Source: DASZGI01 sp035938995 | GTDB lineage: Bacteria; Actinomycetota; Actinomycetes; Streptomycetales; Catenulisporaceae | Reading direction: 5' to 3' | Length of the DNA stretch: 19,973 nucleotides | Assembly (NCBI RefSeq): GCF_035938995.1 | Contig: NZ_DASZGI010000262.1 | Location: 1 to 19,973 of the forward strand | Made by a program: the position numbers and the translations under genes | The notes under the pieces: generated by a model | What the model was told of the DNA's origin: nothing | Database searches by the model: none | What the model saw: only the letters and a program-made list of their open reading frames with translations | Shown: piece after piece, positions 1 to 7,137 of the stretch | How the letters are laid out: each line of letters starts with the position of its first letter | Numbering within the stretch: the first letter of the stretch is position 1

Positions 1-250
1 GCGCCGGTGTGCGCTGCGCGGACCGCGGCGCACCCCGTGTGCCCGCAGCCGTGCGTCGGCGCGCCGAACATCCCAGGCCGCGCCCAGCAGCCCGTACACC
101 TGCGCCGCCTCGGTCAGCGCCGCCCGCGCCGGGGCGACCTCGCCGTTGGCTGCCAATCGCGCCGCGGCTTCCTCCAACGCGAAGGCGCGCGCGAACGGAA
201 TGCCCTGGGCGCGCGCGTCCTCGGCCGCAGGGCTCAGCCTCCAGCGCCGG
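1..250 (-). pseudogene. C-terminal part of a LuxR/LAL-type regulator (TPR-like tail), 5' end lost
   Basis: Read on the minus strand, one frame from about 250 to the left edge encodes a helical Ala/Arg-rich segment: AAEDARAQGIPFARAFALEE, then an ARAALTEAAQVYGLLGAAWD-like repeat, then RADARLRAHGVRRGPR. This is the pattern that directly precedes the C-terminal HTH in large ATP-binding LuxR (LAL) regulators. The HTH itself would lie left of the window. No start codon or N-terminal domain is present, because the frame runs straight into an unrelated solute-binding-protein fragment in another frame. It is therefore either a decayed relic or the 3' end of a 5'-truncated gene. Family assignment is from memory of the pattern, not a search. 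Confidence 0.5.
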
Positions 251-450
251 GCCGACGATGTGCGTCTGCGGATCCTGGGCGGCCAGACCGGCCAGGATCG
301 CGTCGTCCGTGGAGACGGCGTCGACTTCGCCCTGCTCCAGCATCACCACGCAGTCGGTGAAGCTCTGCGCGCCGACCGGAACGGGGTGCGACGCGGCGCG
401 CGCGATCGTGGCCAGCGAGGTGGAGCAGATCGTGAACGGGCTGGCTGCTC
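245..450 (-). pseudogene. Fragment of a family-3 (glutamate-type) ABC solute-binding protein
   Basis: On the minus strand, one frame gives about 65 residues including TICSTSLATIAR, FTDCVVMLEQGEVDAVSTDD and AILAGLAAQDPQTHIVG. In family-3 extracellular amino-acid-binding proteins this is the hinge and second lobe, where the aspartate-rich TDD stretch precedes the Ile-Leu-Ala-Gly helix. The signal peptide, lipobox and first lobe are absent upstream, and the frame is lost after the PALEAEP segment where the LAL-like frame begins. The piece is about a fifth of a normal ~280-residue protein, so it is certainly nonfunctional. Its junctions on both sides join unrelated families, which implies deletion or illegitimate recombination. 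Confidence 0.65.
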
Positions 451-472
451 GCGCTGACCTCGCGCTCCAGGC

Positions 473-560
473 GCGGTGCACGCCACGCGGTCAGCTCCGG
501 CTCAATCTGTGCCCACTCGGCATCCGACAGGTCACTGCGATACGGCTTACGTCCGGTCAT
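473..560 (-). pseudogene. IS5-family transposase, N-terminal fragment
   Basis: An ATG at 560 on the minus strand opens MTGRKPYRSDLSDAEWAQIE followed by PELTAWRA. The 'DLSDAEW-x-IEP' signature is the start of the DUF4096-type N-terminal domain of actinobacterial IS5-group transposases. Homology stops after about 30 residues, and the same frame then runs antisense-like through the solute-binding-protein fragment to a stop at 234-236. The DDE catalytic core is absent, so this is a dead end piece of an element, apparently cut when it inserted into or recombined with the neighbouring gene debris. Confidence 0.75.
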
Positions 561-677
561 CCACCCAGCTCAGCGCACCACCCGCGGAGAAACGGCGAGT
601 TGGGAACACAATCAACCGATCGTGCGACAAGCACGCCAGCAATCACCCCAAGATGCCCACTTAAAGGGATGGGTCAA

Positions 678-1032
678 GTGCCTAAGACACGAGGTCACTA
701 CAACGCGGACTTCAAGGTCGGCGCGGTCCGGCTGGGCGAGGAGACCGGCAACTCGATCGCGCAGGTCGCGCGAGCTGGGGATCAACGACATCACGCTGGG
801 TTGCTGGGTGTCCGACGCGAGGTAGGCGCCGCGCCAGCCGGGTTGTCCACCGCCGAGCGAGCGTGAGGAACTGGCGCGGCTGCGCAAGGAGAACGCCGAG
901 CCCGCCAACACGACATTCGAGTACATCTAGGGCTTCCATCACCGCCAGCGCCGCCACTTCGCCCTCGGCTGGCAGGCGCCCCTAGACTTCGAACGCAACC
1001 ACCCCCGCCAGCCCGCATCACCTCACCCCTGA
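678..1032 (+). pseudogene. Internally deleted IS3-family element (OrfA start joined to OrfB end)
   Basis: A GTG at 678 (preceded by AAAGGGA) opens MPKTRGHYNADFKVGAVRLG with the OrfA helix-turn-helix NSIAQVAR. A frame break near 770 then leads to ELGINDITLGCWV in another frame. From 853 a third frame gives SEREELARLRKENAE, the OrfA leucine zipper, which passes directly into TTFEYI-stop-GFHHRQRRHFALGWQ and PLDFE. That is the C-terminal end of the OrfB integrase. The DDE core, roughly 800-900 bp, is therefore missing, and a TAG at 928-930 interrupts the remainder. The element cannot transpose by itself. I did not find convincing terminal inverted repeats. Confidence 0.75.
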
Positions 1033-1070
1033 CTCCGGAAATCCGGGTCGGGACCAGGCGACCGCGCGCT

Positions 1071-1221
1071 CTGATCCGGGAGCCGGACGGGAAGTACCCC
1101 GGCTTGTTCGACCAGATCCTCGCCGACGCGGCGATTCGAGGCCGTACCCAGCGGCATTCGGATGCCTCGCATGAACTCGATCATGGAGCAGTGGGTCCAG
1201 ACCTGCCGACGCGAACTGTCG
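1071..1221 (+). pseudogene. Integrase-core (rve) transposase fragment with frameshift
   Basis: The frame beginning at 1071 reads LIREPDGKYPGLFDQILADA, matching the 'RDRDGKYP-x-LFD-x-ILADAGI' stretch of actinobacterial rve-type integrases. An apparent one-base insertion near 1135 shifts the frame, and the homologous reading continues as VPSGIRMPRMNSIMEQWVQT then CRRELS. This carries the region around the catalytic glutamate (normally 'MNSIMERWVQTCRRELLDR'). Only about 50 residues of the ~300-residue family survive. It follows the IS3 relic closely but ends in a different family, so it appears to be a separate fragment. Confidence 0.65.
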
Positions 1222-1224
1222 AAA

Positions 1225-1361
1225 CCGCCCGCGCCACGGCCGCCTGCCGCGACCTGGCCATCGGCGGGCTGTGCCTGGCCGAGACCACCAACATCGCCGC
1301 CGGGCTGCGCCACAACGCGCGCCGGCCCACGGGACCCCTCGCCCTGCACGGCCTCACCTGA
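1225..1361 (+). pseudogene. ISAs1-type (IS4 superfamily) transposase, C-terminal tail
   Basis: The frame ending at the TGA 1359-1361 reads ACRDLAIGGLCLAETTNIAA then GLRHNARRPTGPLALHGLT. The usual C-terminus of ISAs1-type transposases in actinomycetes is close to 'RNLAIG-x-LRLAG-x-TNIAAALRHHARD-x-RPLALLGI', so this is about the last 40 residues of such a protein. It begins right where the rve fragment ends and in a different frame, which marks another recombination junction. No catalytic residues remain. Confidence 0.6.
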
Positions 1362-1484
1362 ACATAGGCCGGTCACCAAGCGACCCGACCGAGCCCCGGA
1401 ACCCGGGGTGAGTGGGGGTAGCGTACGTTGGGCGGGTATCCGCGTCCTTCCATTCAGCGCACGTTTGTCAGACGGGGGTTTGGG

Positions 1485-2429
1485 ATGCAGGGTGGTCCGG
1501 ATCAGACGGAGGCGGCGCTGCTTTTGACAGAGCGCTGGTTCACCGCGCAGGGAGTGCCACACTTCAGCGCGAGGGAGCCGATCGTTGTGCGGGTTCCTCA
1601 CTGGCTTTCGCCGTTGCGGCGCGTGGTGCCGGCTGTCACGATCGCGGGGTCCGTAGTGGTGTGGGTCCTTAGGCGCACGCGCTTCGAGGTTCGCAGAGCG
1701 GGGAAACTGGCAGGGCGCGGGTTACCCCTGCTCGCGTTGTTCGGCATGGTTCTCTTCTTCAGCGGGGATTTCTGGCACATCGCGTCAGCATTGTCGGCGG
1801 GCTGGCTGTGGATAGTCTCAGGGCTCTTTCTCGTGTTGAACTACGTCTTCCTGTTCGCCCGCCTGCCCGAGGAGTACGAAAAGCTGCCGCAGGAATACGC
1901 AGCCGATGACGTGCGGTCCGCGTGCATGGGTACGCCGTTGCAGGCGCTGCTTGGCGACGGCTCTTCGATAGACGTACGGGAAGACGCTCAGATCGGACGT
2001 GCGCAGCGTCGGAACATGCTGATATATCTCTTGCTGTGCCAGCAGGTCCAGGTCTTCCTGCTGAGCTGGATGGTGTTCTTCTTCTTCGTGGCGTTCGGGG
2101 CGGTCGCGGTGCGGCCTGCGGTCATCGCGGGCTGGCTCGGGCGGGCGGCTTCGTATCCAGCCCACGTCGTGGGTGTGCCGATCCCGGGCGTGAGCGGCGA
2201 ATTACTGCATTCGGCACTGCTGCTGTCAGCGGTGAGCGCGTTCTATTTCACGGTGGCCGCCATCACCGACGAGGGATACCGGCAGGAGTTCTTCACGCGG
2301 ACGCTTGCCGAGCTCGGCCGCGCGGTCCAGGTGCGCTGCGGTTACCTGAGCGTGCGGGCGTCCCTTCGGCAGGGCGAGCCGGTGATACAGGGGTCGAATG
2401 AGAAGGTTTCTCAGACCCCTACGATGTAA
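1485..2429 (+). CDS. Hypothetical multi-pass membrane protein
   Basis: I do not recognise this 314-residue protein. The ATG at 1485 is chosen because GGGGGTTTGGG lies just before it; a TTG at 1428 in the same frame would add 19 charged residues. Hydrophobic stretches are visible at roughly residues 45-63, 77-95, 103-122, 188-220 and 256-275, so about five or six membrane spans. An acidic, charged central loop (LPEEYEKLPQEYAADDVRSA) sits between spans 3 and 4. There is no signal peptide or recognisable catalytic motif. The C-terminal ~40 residues are soluble. It stands alone between the IS graveyard and a convergent phospholipase gene. Length, coherent hydrophobicity and the ribosome site argue that it is real. 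Confidence 0.75.
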   Translation: MQGGPDQTEAALLLTERWFTAQGVPHFSAREPIVVRVPHWLSPLRRVVPAVTIAGSVVVWVLRRTRFEVRRAGKLAGRGLPLLALFGMVLFFSGDFWHIASALSAGWLWIVSGLFLVLNYVFLFARLPEEYEKLPQEYAADDVRSACMGTPLQALLGDGSSIDVREDAQIGRAQRRNMLIYLLLCQQVQVFLLSWMVFFFFVAFGAVAVRPAVIAGWLGRAASYPAHVVGVPIPGVSGELLHSALLLSAVSAFYFTVAAITDEGYRQEFFTRTLAELGRAVQVRCGYLSVRASLRQGEPVIQGSNEKVSQTPTM

Positions 2430-2732
2430 GGCCTGCCGGTCGGCTGACGAACCTGCGGTCCGCGATTTCGTCCGTCACGGCGACGAGTCCGGGCAGAAGG
2501 CGTATTCGTGTGTCTGCCTTGAGCGGGTTTGGAGCTGTCAGGAGTTCTCCCAGCGGATGCTGCAGACCGCGCACGACGCGGGCGATGCAGCGGGGGGCGG
2601 GGCGTTTCGGCACGGCTTGGCGCGAGCCGGACTGCATCGGTTGATCGGCTCGGCGCGGGTTGCGCGCGAGTTCGCTGAGCTCATGGCGGCAGTGGCTGAT
2701 GGACTGCTGAGTCGGGTGGCGCCAAGTCGCCG
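2430..2732. other. Intergenic spacer, no gene recognised
   Basis: This stretch separates two convergent genes. Open frames exist on both strands (for example plus 2398-2847 and minus 2419-2637), but neither has a recognisable domain or good start site. Their compositions are Arg/Ala/Ser-rich like shadow frames. I see nothing supported here except the hairpin that follows. Confidence 0.5.
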
Positions 2733-2768
2733 TTCCGGCTGGGCGGGATCGCGCCCGACCAGCCGGAA
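2733..2768 (-). terminator. Strong hairpin terminator after phospholipase C gene
   Basis: TTCCGGCTGG at 2733-2742 pairs perfectly with CCAGCCGGAA at 2759-2768. After one G-A mismatch the stem continues CGGG/CCCG around an ATCGCG loop. The structure lies 35 nt past the minus-strand stop at 2804. It lacks a U-tract, as is common for actinobacterial terminators, and being symmetric it could also stop the convergent plus-strand transcript. Confidence 0.7.
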
Positions 2769-2803
2769 CATGCGATCGGCGTGGCCTCGTCGGATGGGTG
2801 CGA

Positions 2804-4855
2804 TCAGCCGGAGACGCTCGCGGCGCCGGTCTCGATGTGCCCGGTGAAGCGGCGCGACCAGGCGGCGTCGATGCTCACGGTGACCGTGAAGTCGTACCAG
2901 CCGTTGCAGTAGGCGACCTGGTTGAAGTAGTCGGAGACGCTGCCCCCGGCTGGCACGTGGTAGGTCCACGGACCGTCGCCGCGGTACTGGTTCGACGCGA
3001 TGGTGAAGGTCGCGGATGAGGATCCGGAGTTGGTCATGGTGAACCAGACCGCTTCCATGCCGGTGTTCGGTGCCGCCGCGTACGACGAGGTGACCTCGGC
3101 GTGCTGCCCAGCCGTGGCGGCGTTGCCCTGGAAGCGGCGCAGGAACCGGTTCGGGCCGGCGAGCGTGAGGTCGTACTGGCCGGAGCCATAGCCGCTGCCG
3201 ATGTTGAAGAAGTCGCTGACCACCCCGCCGGCCGCGCAGGTGTACTGCCACGGCCCGCCGTTGCGGTAGGCGTTGGCGTACACGCTGAACGCGGCGGCGC
3301 CGGTGGCCTGCGCGCCCTGATTCGCCATCTCGATCCACACCTGGATCTGCCCGTTCGAGCCGTACTCGATCGAGCTGACATAGCCGTTCGGCTGGTAGGG
3401 CAGCGCGCGGGCGGGTCTGGTACCGGACTCCTGAACGGGTAAGGCATTCGTGGACGCAGACGGGTTCAGCATGATGTCGCAGTAGTAGATGCTGATCGTC
3501 GAGTTGGTGGCGGGCAGGTTGGGCGGCAGGCCGTAAACCGGGTTGGCGAAGTCGAACGCGCCGGTCAGGTCACCGCAGATCTGCCGGCGCCAGCTGCTGA
3601 TGTTGGGGCACGTGGCCGGGGTGCCCAGCGCGGCGGTCCAGGTCTCCAGGAAGCGGATCACGGACGTGTGGTCATAGGTCCGCGAATCGACCCAGCCGCC
3701 CCGGGTCCACGGCGAGGCGATGATCATCGGCACGCGGTAGCCCAGGCCGATGGGAGTGCCGTTCAGGATGAACTCGCCGGCGGTCCCCGCGGGCGGCACC
3801 GGCGGGGGGACATGGTCGAAAAACCCGTCGTTCTCGTCGTAGTTGATGAGCAGCACGGTGGAGTCGAACACCGACTCGTCGGCGGCCAGCGCCTGGATGA
3901 CCTCGTGCACGAACTGCGCGCCGTCCTCCGGCGGTGCGTCCGGGTGCTCGGAGCACTGCTGGTTGGCCACCACCCAGGAGACCTGCGACAGGGTCCCGTT
4001 CAAGACGTCCTGCTTGATGGCCGCGGCGATGTCGGTCGGCGTGGATCCGGTGGCGCCCGGAACCGAACTCATACCATTGATATAGAGCGGGGAGTTGGTA
4101 GAGGCGTTCGCGAACTGCTTGAAGTAGGCCAGCGCGTTGTCGCCGAAATTGTCACTGGCGACCTGGTACACCTTCCAGCTCACGCCTGCGTCCTGCAACG
4201 CCTCGGCGTAGGTCTGCCAGCCGAGCCCGGACTCCGAGCCGCCGTCGTACGCCGGTCCGCCCGCCACCCCGCCCGGGTCGATCATCCCGCTCCACAAGTA
4301 GGTGCGGTTCGGGCCGGTAGCGCTCAGGATCGAACAGTGGTAGGCGTCGCAGATGGTGTAGGCGTCGGCGAGCGCGTAGTGGAACGGGATGTCCGATCGG
4401 GTCAGGTAGCCCATCGTGCGGTTGGAGCCCTTGGCCGAGATCCAGTTGTCCATCGCGCCGCTTGACCACGCCTCGTGCTGGGTGCTCCAGCCGTGGTCAA
4501 GCGACCCGTCGCACTGGGCCAGGGTTTCCGCGCTCGCGAAGATGTTCCCGGAACCGTTGCTCAGGTTCCACGGGTACTGGCGGCCGCTGCCATCGGGCTG
4601 GTTGAAGACCGAGTGGCCCCCGGGCAGCAGCACGCCCGAGCGGTCGCCGAATCCGCGCACGCCCTTGAGCGTGCCGAAGTAGTGGTCGAAGCTGCGGTTC
4701 TCCTGCATCAGGACCACGACGTGCTTGACGTCCGCGAGGGTGCCGGTGGCGGCGGCCCTGGCGCGGGCGGGCCGTGGCGGCAGGACGCCGAGCGCGGTTC
4801 CGGTGCCGATCGCGGCACCGGTGCCGAGCAGGGCCCGGCGGGAGAGTGGAGACAT
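2804..4855 (-). CDS. Tat-exported phosphocholine-type phospholipase C
   Basis: This 683-residue protein hydrolyses phospholipids (phosphatidylcholine or related) outside the cell, releasing diacylglycerol and a phosphoalcohol. The start at 4855 is supported by GAGGAAAGG 8 nt upstream; an in-frame ATG at 4897 would hide the signal. The N-terminus SPLSRRALLGTGAA is a twin-arginine signal. HVVVLMQENRSFDHYFG (residues 45-61) is the metal-binding signature of the acid-phosphatase/phospholipase C superfamily. SEHPDAPPEDG (302-312), INYDENDGFFDHV (337-349) and YDHTSVIRFLE (394-404) supply further conserved Asp, Glu and His residues. From about residue 490 two tandem beta-rich repeats, each with a GPW(Q/T)Y motif, match the C-terminal PF05506 domains. 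Length is normal for the family. Phosphate scavenging is the likely role, but I see no clear PHO box. Confidence 0.93.
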   Translation of the reverse strand: MSPLSRRALLGTGAAIGTGTALGVLPPRPARARAAATGTLADVKHVVVLMQENRSFDHYFGTLKGVRGFGDRSGVLLPGGHSVFNQPDGSGRQYPWNLSNGSGNIFASAETLAQCDGSLDHGWSTQHEAWSSGAMDNWISAKGSNRTMGYLTRSDIPFHYALADAYTICDAYHCSILSATGPNRTYLWSGMIDPGGVAGGPAYDGGSESGLGWQTYAEALQDAGVSWKVYQVASDNFGDNALAYFKQFANASTNSPLYINGMSSVPGATGSTPTDIAAAIKQDVLNGTLSQVSWVVANQQCSEHPDAPPEDGAQFVHEVIQALAADESVFDSTVLLINYDENDGFFDHVPPPVPPAGTAGEFILNGTPIGLGYRVPMIIASPWTRGGWVDSRTYDHTSVIRFLETWTAALGTPATCPNISSWRRQICGDLTGAFDFANPVYGLPPNLPATNSTISIYYCDIMLNPSASTNALPVQESGTRPARALPYQPNGYVSSIEYGSNGQIQVWIEMANQGAQATGAAAFSVYANAYRNGGPWQYTCAAGGVVSDFFNIGSGYGSGQYDLTLAGPNRFLRRFQGNAATAGQHAEVTSSYAAAPNTGMEAVWFTMTNSGSSSATFTIASNQYRGDGPWTYHVPAGGSVSDYFNQVAYCNGWYDFTVTVSIDAAWSRRFTGHIETGAASVSG

Positions 4856-4865
4856 GCGCGATGCC

Positions 4866-4874
4866 TTTCCTCGA
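4866..4874 (-). promoter_or_regulatory. Ribosome binding site deciding the phospholipase C start
   Basis: On the minus strand GAGGAAAGG precedes the ATG at 4855 with an 8-nt spacer. This places the start directly before the twin-arginine signal rather than at the in-frame ATG at 4897. Confidence 0.75.
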
Positions 4875-4945
4875 TGCTGCCCGTGGGCGGGGCGCACGGA
4901 GTAAGGTCTCGTAGTCCCTTCCCGCTTGTCCAGACAGGCTGGGTG

Positions 4946-5140
4946 TCAGTCCAGTAAAGACCGCTCGACGGCGGCCTGCGAGAGCAGGGCGCCAGCGGTC
5001 TTCGGGTACTTCTTGCAGTTCTCGGCGAGGCGGTCGAACAGATGGGTGACGAGCGCGTTGTGGGCCGCCTTGGCAGCGGACGCCTGCGACGGGTCGACGG
5101 GGAAGCCGCCGTGAACGGCTCCGTCCCGTGCGAGGACATA
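4946..5140 (-). pseudogene. Orphan C-terminal coding remnant
   Basis: From a stop at 5141-5143 to the TGA at 4946-4948, one minus-strand frame reads DGAVHGGFPVDPSQASAAKA, then HNALVTHLFDRLAENCKKYP, then KTAGALLSQAAVERSLLD. The composition and helical periodicity look like true protein, unlike the Arg/Ser-rich overlapping frames. The frame has no ATG or GTG start. An ATG at 5139 lies one base out of frame, so the 5' part has been lost or shifted. I cannot name the family. It sits directly upstream of the phospholipase gene on the same strand and may have been its operon partner. Confidence 0.4.
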
Positions 5141-5238
5141 TCAGCGCCGTGTCGGGCTACGTTCGCCGTGGTTGGCAAGCCTGACCGGCCTGCGTGACGT
5201 GGCACGAGTTCGGCTCGGTCTGCTCCGGTCGCGCTCGC

Positions 5239-5244
5239 TACGAT
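5239..5244 (+). promoter_or_regulatory. Candidate -10 element, near-leaderless transcript
   Basis: TACGAT lies 6 nt before the ATG at 5251, a spacing seen for leaderless actinobacterial transcripts. No clear -35 element and no Shine-Dalgarno sequence are visible, so this is only a candidate. Confidence 0.35.
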
Positions 5245-5250
5245 GACGGC

Positions 5251-5559
5251 ATGGACCGCGCCGGGTTTGCGCAGGACCCATGCTCACTGCATGGCCGAGT
5301 CCCACGGGGCATGGCCAGAGCCTTGAGGATCGCAGCGCTGTCTGCGTTCATCGCCGGCCTCGCCGTCATGACATTCTTGGAGTCGGCGCTGACGCTCTTG
5401 ATTCAGGGTGGTCCCGACTCATACACCGGCGAAGACAGCGATTACGCCGCGTGGCGCGCATTCATGCCGTGGACGATCGGTCTGTGGATCGTGGCAGTGG
5501 CCCTGGTCGTGCATCGGGTTCGCCGCCGTCGATCCCCGGTGTCATCTGCGCGCGAGTAG
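5251..5559 (+). CDS. Small membrane protein, two predicted spans
   Basis: This is a 102-residue protein of unknown function. The ATG at 5251 is preferred because a TACGAT -10-like element just precedes it. The ATG at 5311 (MARALRIAAL) is an alternative that would start directly at the first span; the GTG at 5194 is less likely. Spans are about residues 24-48 (IAALSAFIAGLAVMTFLESA) and 72-89 (FMPWTIGLWIVAVALVVHRV). An acidic loop (GEDSDYAAWRA) lies between them and a basic tail (VRRRRSP) follows, which predicts both ends inside. I do not recognise the family. It stands alone between the remnant at 4946 and the secreted protein at 5902. Confidence 0.55.
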   Translation: MDRAGFAQDPCSLHGRVPRGMARALRIAALSAFIAGLAVMTFLESALTLLIQGGPDSYTGEDSDYAAWRAFMPWTIGLWIVAVALVVHRVRRRRSPVSSARE

Positions 5560-5889
5560 CACCAGCCACCCGAGGACTTTCAGGATTGACTTGTACAGCA
5601 GGGGCCGGCCACGAGCAGCGATCATGCCGCACCGCGGCATCGCCGGATCCTACGGTGCGGTTGACGGCGGCGATTAACCGCTCAACTCGGCCGGTCCGGC
5701 ATTCCACGATGGTCGAACTCTTCCGGATAGTCTGCCGGTCAGACTTCCTGTTCCTCCCCGCGCACGTATTGCTAGCTTCACCCTCGCCCACCAGCAGAAG
5801 CACTCTGCTTTGTCGGTAGGGCGAGCATCGGAGATACACATGATCTCATCAATCAGGAAACCCCGGTGCTCCTCAGCAGTCGGAACGTC
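5560..5889. other. Intergenic region, no gene recognised
   Basis: No frame here has a domain or a plausible start. It presumably holds the promoter of the secreted protein beginning at 5902, but I cannot pick convincing -35 and -10 hexamers. Confidence 0.45.
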
Positions 5890-5896
5890 AGGAGGG
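5890..5896 (+). promoter_or_regulatory. Ribosome binding site AGGAGGG deciding a GTG start
   Basis: AGGAGGG lies 5 nt before the GTG at 5902. It fixes the start of the I36-type secreted protein at 5902 rather than at the in-frame GTG at 5866. Confidence 0.85.
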
Positions 5897-5901
5897 ACAC
5901 C

Positions 5902-6495
5902 GTGACCAACCTGGTCAGAATACGACGGGCCACCGTAGCACTCGTATGTGCGGCCGCAGCGAGCCTCAGCGGTCTACTCGCCTCGGCGCCGGCCTCCGCA
6001 GCCGCCGCCAAAACCGGAATGAGCACGTTCGCCCAGTACGCCGCGCAGGCCAGCGCCTACCAGAACACGACGATCGCGCAAGCTCTCGGGCGCCAGCCGT
6101 CCGGACAGCGGATCAGTGCAAGCGAAGTGCAGTGGAACGGCGGAAGCGTCGTCATGGCGGTACCCGCTACTCCGAATGCGTCCAGCCCTCCGTGCCCGAG
6201 CAGCCTTTTCACGCACTGGACCTGCGTGTACAACCAGACCAACTGGAACGGCACACAGCTCGAGTTCAAGGACCAGGGCTACTACCAGGACCTCTACGCC
6301 TACGGCGGCTCGGGCTGGAAGACCTACTCCTACGACAACGAGCTGCGCCAGCGCACGTGGTTGAACCAGTACGAGAGCCATACGCACTCCGGAATCACCC
6401 TGTGCATGTCGCCGCAAGCCATCAGCGCCAATTCGGTGGGGAACTGGAGCGCCGACCGCTGGATCTACCTGTCAACAAACGGCAACCCCTGCTGA
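5902..6495 (+). CDS. Secreted peptidase-inhibitor family I36 protein
   Basis: This 197-residue secreted protein carries a beta/gamma-crystallin-like domain of the I36 type, first described in a Streptomyces metalloprotease inhibitor. The N-terminus has basic residues (VRIRR), a hydrophobic core (ALVCAAAASLSGLLAS) and an APASA cleavage motif, so it should leave through the Sec pathway. A ~60-residue helical linker follows. The domain then runs CPSSLFTHWTCVYNQTNWNG, TQLEFKDQGYYQDL, GWKTYSYDNELRQRTWLNQY, ending SADRWIYLSTNGNPC. The Trp/Tyr/Asn/Gly pattern and paired cysteines are typical, and two disulfides are plausible. Inhibitor activity is an inference from the family; many I36-like proteins are uncharacterised. 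It is monocistronic with a hairpin about 90 nt downstream. Confidence 0.8.
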   Translation: MTNLVRIRRATVALVCAAAASLSGLLASAPASAAAAKTGMSTFAQYAAQASAYQNTTIAQALGRQPSGQRISASEVQWNGGSVVMAVPATPNASSPPCPSSLFTHWTCVYNQTNWNGTQLEFKDQGYYQDLYAYGGSGWKTYSYDNELRQRTWLNQYESHTHSGITLCMSPQAISANSVGNWSADRWIYLSTNGNPC

Positions 6496-6556
6496 GCTGC
6501 TGCGGGCAGCCGCCAACAGAATGAGCCTGGCGGGCAACACACGCCCGGCTGACAGT

Positions 6557-6586
6557 CTCAACTCAATCCGGCTCAACTCAATCCGG
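6557..6586 (+). repeat. Perfect tandem duplication of a 15-mer
   Basis: CTCAACTCAATCCGG occurs at 6557-6571 and again at 6572-6586 with no mismatch. It lies between the I36 gene stop and the following hairpin. Slippage duplication is the simplest explanation; a protein-binding role cannot be shown. Confidence 0.85.
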
Positions 6587-6587
6587 C

Positions 6588-6613
6588 GCGCGGGCTTTCG
6601 CCGAAGCCCGCGC
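6588..6613 (+). terminator. Hairpin terminator after the I36 gene
   Basis: GCGCGGGCTT at 6588-6597 pairs perfectly with AAGCCCGCGC at 6604-6613 around a 6-nt loop. There is no U-tract. It ends the secreted-protein transcript and also sits at the edge of the IS1182 relic. Confidence 0.65.
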
Positions 6614-6951
6614 ACCGCGGGCATCGTCGATGCCGGGGAAGACACCTGACACTCCTGCCCCCGCTCCAGGAGATCCAGACACGGGTACACCTTGAGCAGG
6701 AGACGCTTGACCGGAGGAAGCGCTACGCGATCCGCGCCGGGTGCGAGGCCACCGTCTCCGAGACCGTTCACGCACACGGCCTGCGCCACTGCCGATCTAA
6801 AGGCCTCGCGAAGACACGCGTGCAGCACGTGCTGACCGCCGCAGGCACCAACATCGCTCGCCTGTTCGCCTACGACCCGCCCGACGAACACCCTCGGCCA
6901 CCCCGCCGCATCAGCCACCTACAACGGCTCTGCCGACAGCTCGCCGGTTGA
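6614..6951 (+). pseudogene. IS1182-family transposase, C-terminal fragment
   Basis: One plus-strand frame runs HLTLLPPLQEIQTRVHLEQE, then KRYAIRAGCEATVSETVHAH, GLRHCRSKGLAKTRVQHVLT and AAGTNIARL, ending in a TGA at 6949-6951. The 'RYAIRAG-x-EAT-x-S-x-x-V-x-AHGLRHCRY-x-G-x-AKTHVQH' signature is the C-terminal domain of actinobacterial IS1182 transposases. About 100 residues remain of roughly 500. There is no start and no N-terminal DDE region. The frame is unbroken in the part that survives, so the truncation may be fairly recent. Confidence 0.8.
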
Positions 6952-7137
6952 CAGGCCAAGGAAGATCACCAACGGCATCCGTGATCAGCGCCAGAGCCCA
7001 AAACCATGCCGACCCCAAACCCGACACCTGATCGCTCGCACCGGCACGGTACGAACCTCCCGCGGCGGTGGAGAGCATCGCCAGGAAGGCGCCGTGTCCG
7101 TCCGGCGGAGCAGGCCCCGGCAAGAAGGTGGGAACAG

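Noticed and set aside
9..866. A 285-codon plus-strand open frame
   Set aside because: Arg/Pro/Ala-rich shadow of the minus-strand relics; passes through three unrelated families and has no domain of its own, except where it overlaps the IS3 OrfA start.
2398..2847. A 149-codon plus-strand open frame overlapping the membrane-protein stop
   Set aside because: No ribosome site, runs through the terminator hairpin and into the phospholipase C 3' end; composition becomes Arg/Ser-rich.
3668..4465. A 265-codon plus-strand open frame
   Set aside because: Antisense to the well-supported phospholipase C gene; composition is that of a GC-rich shadow frame.
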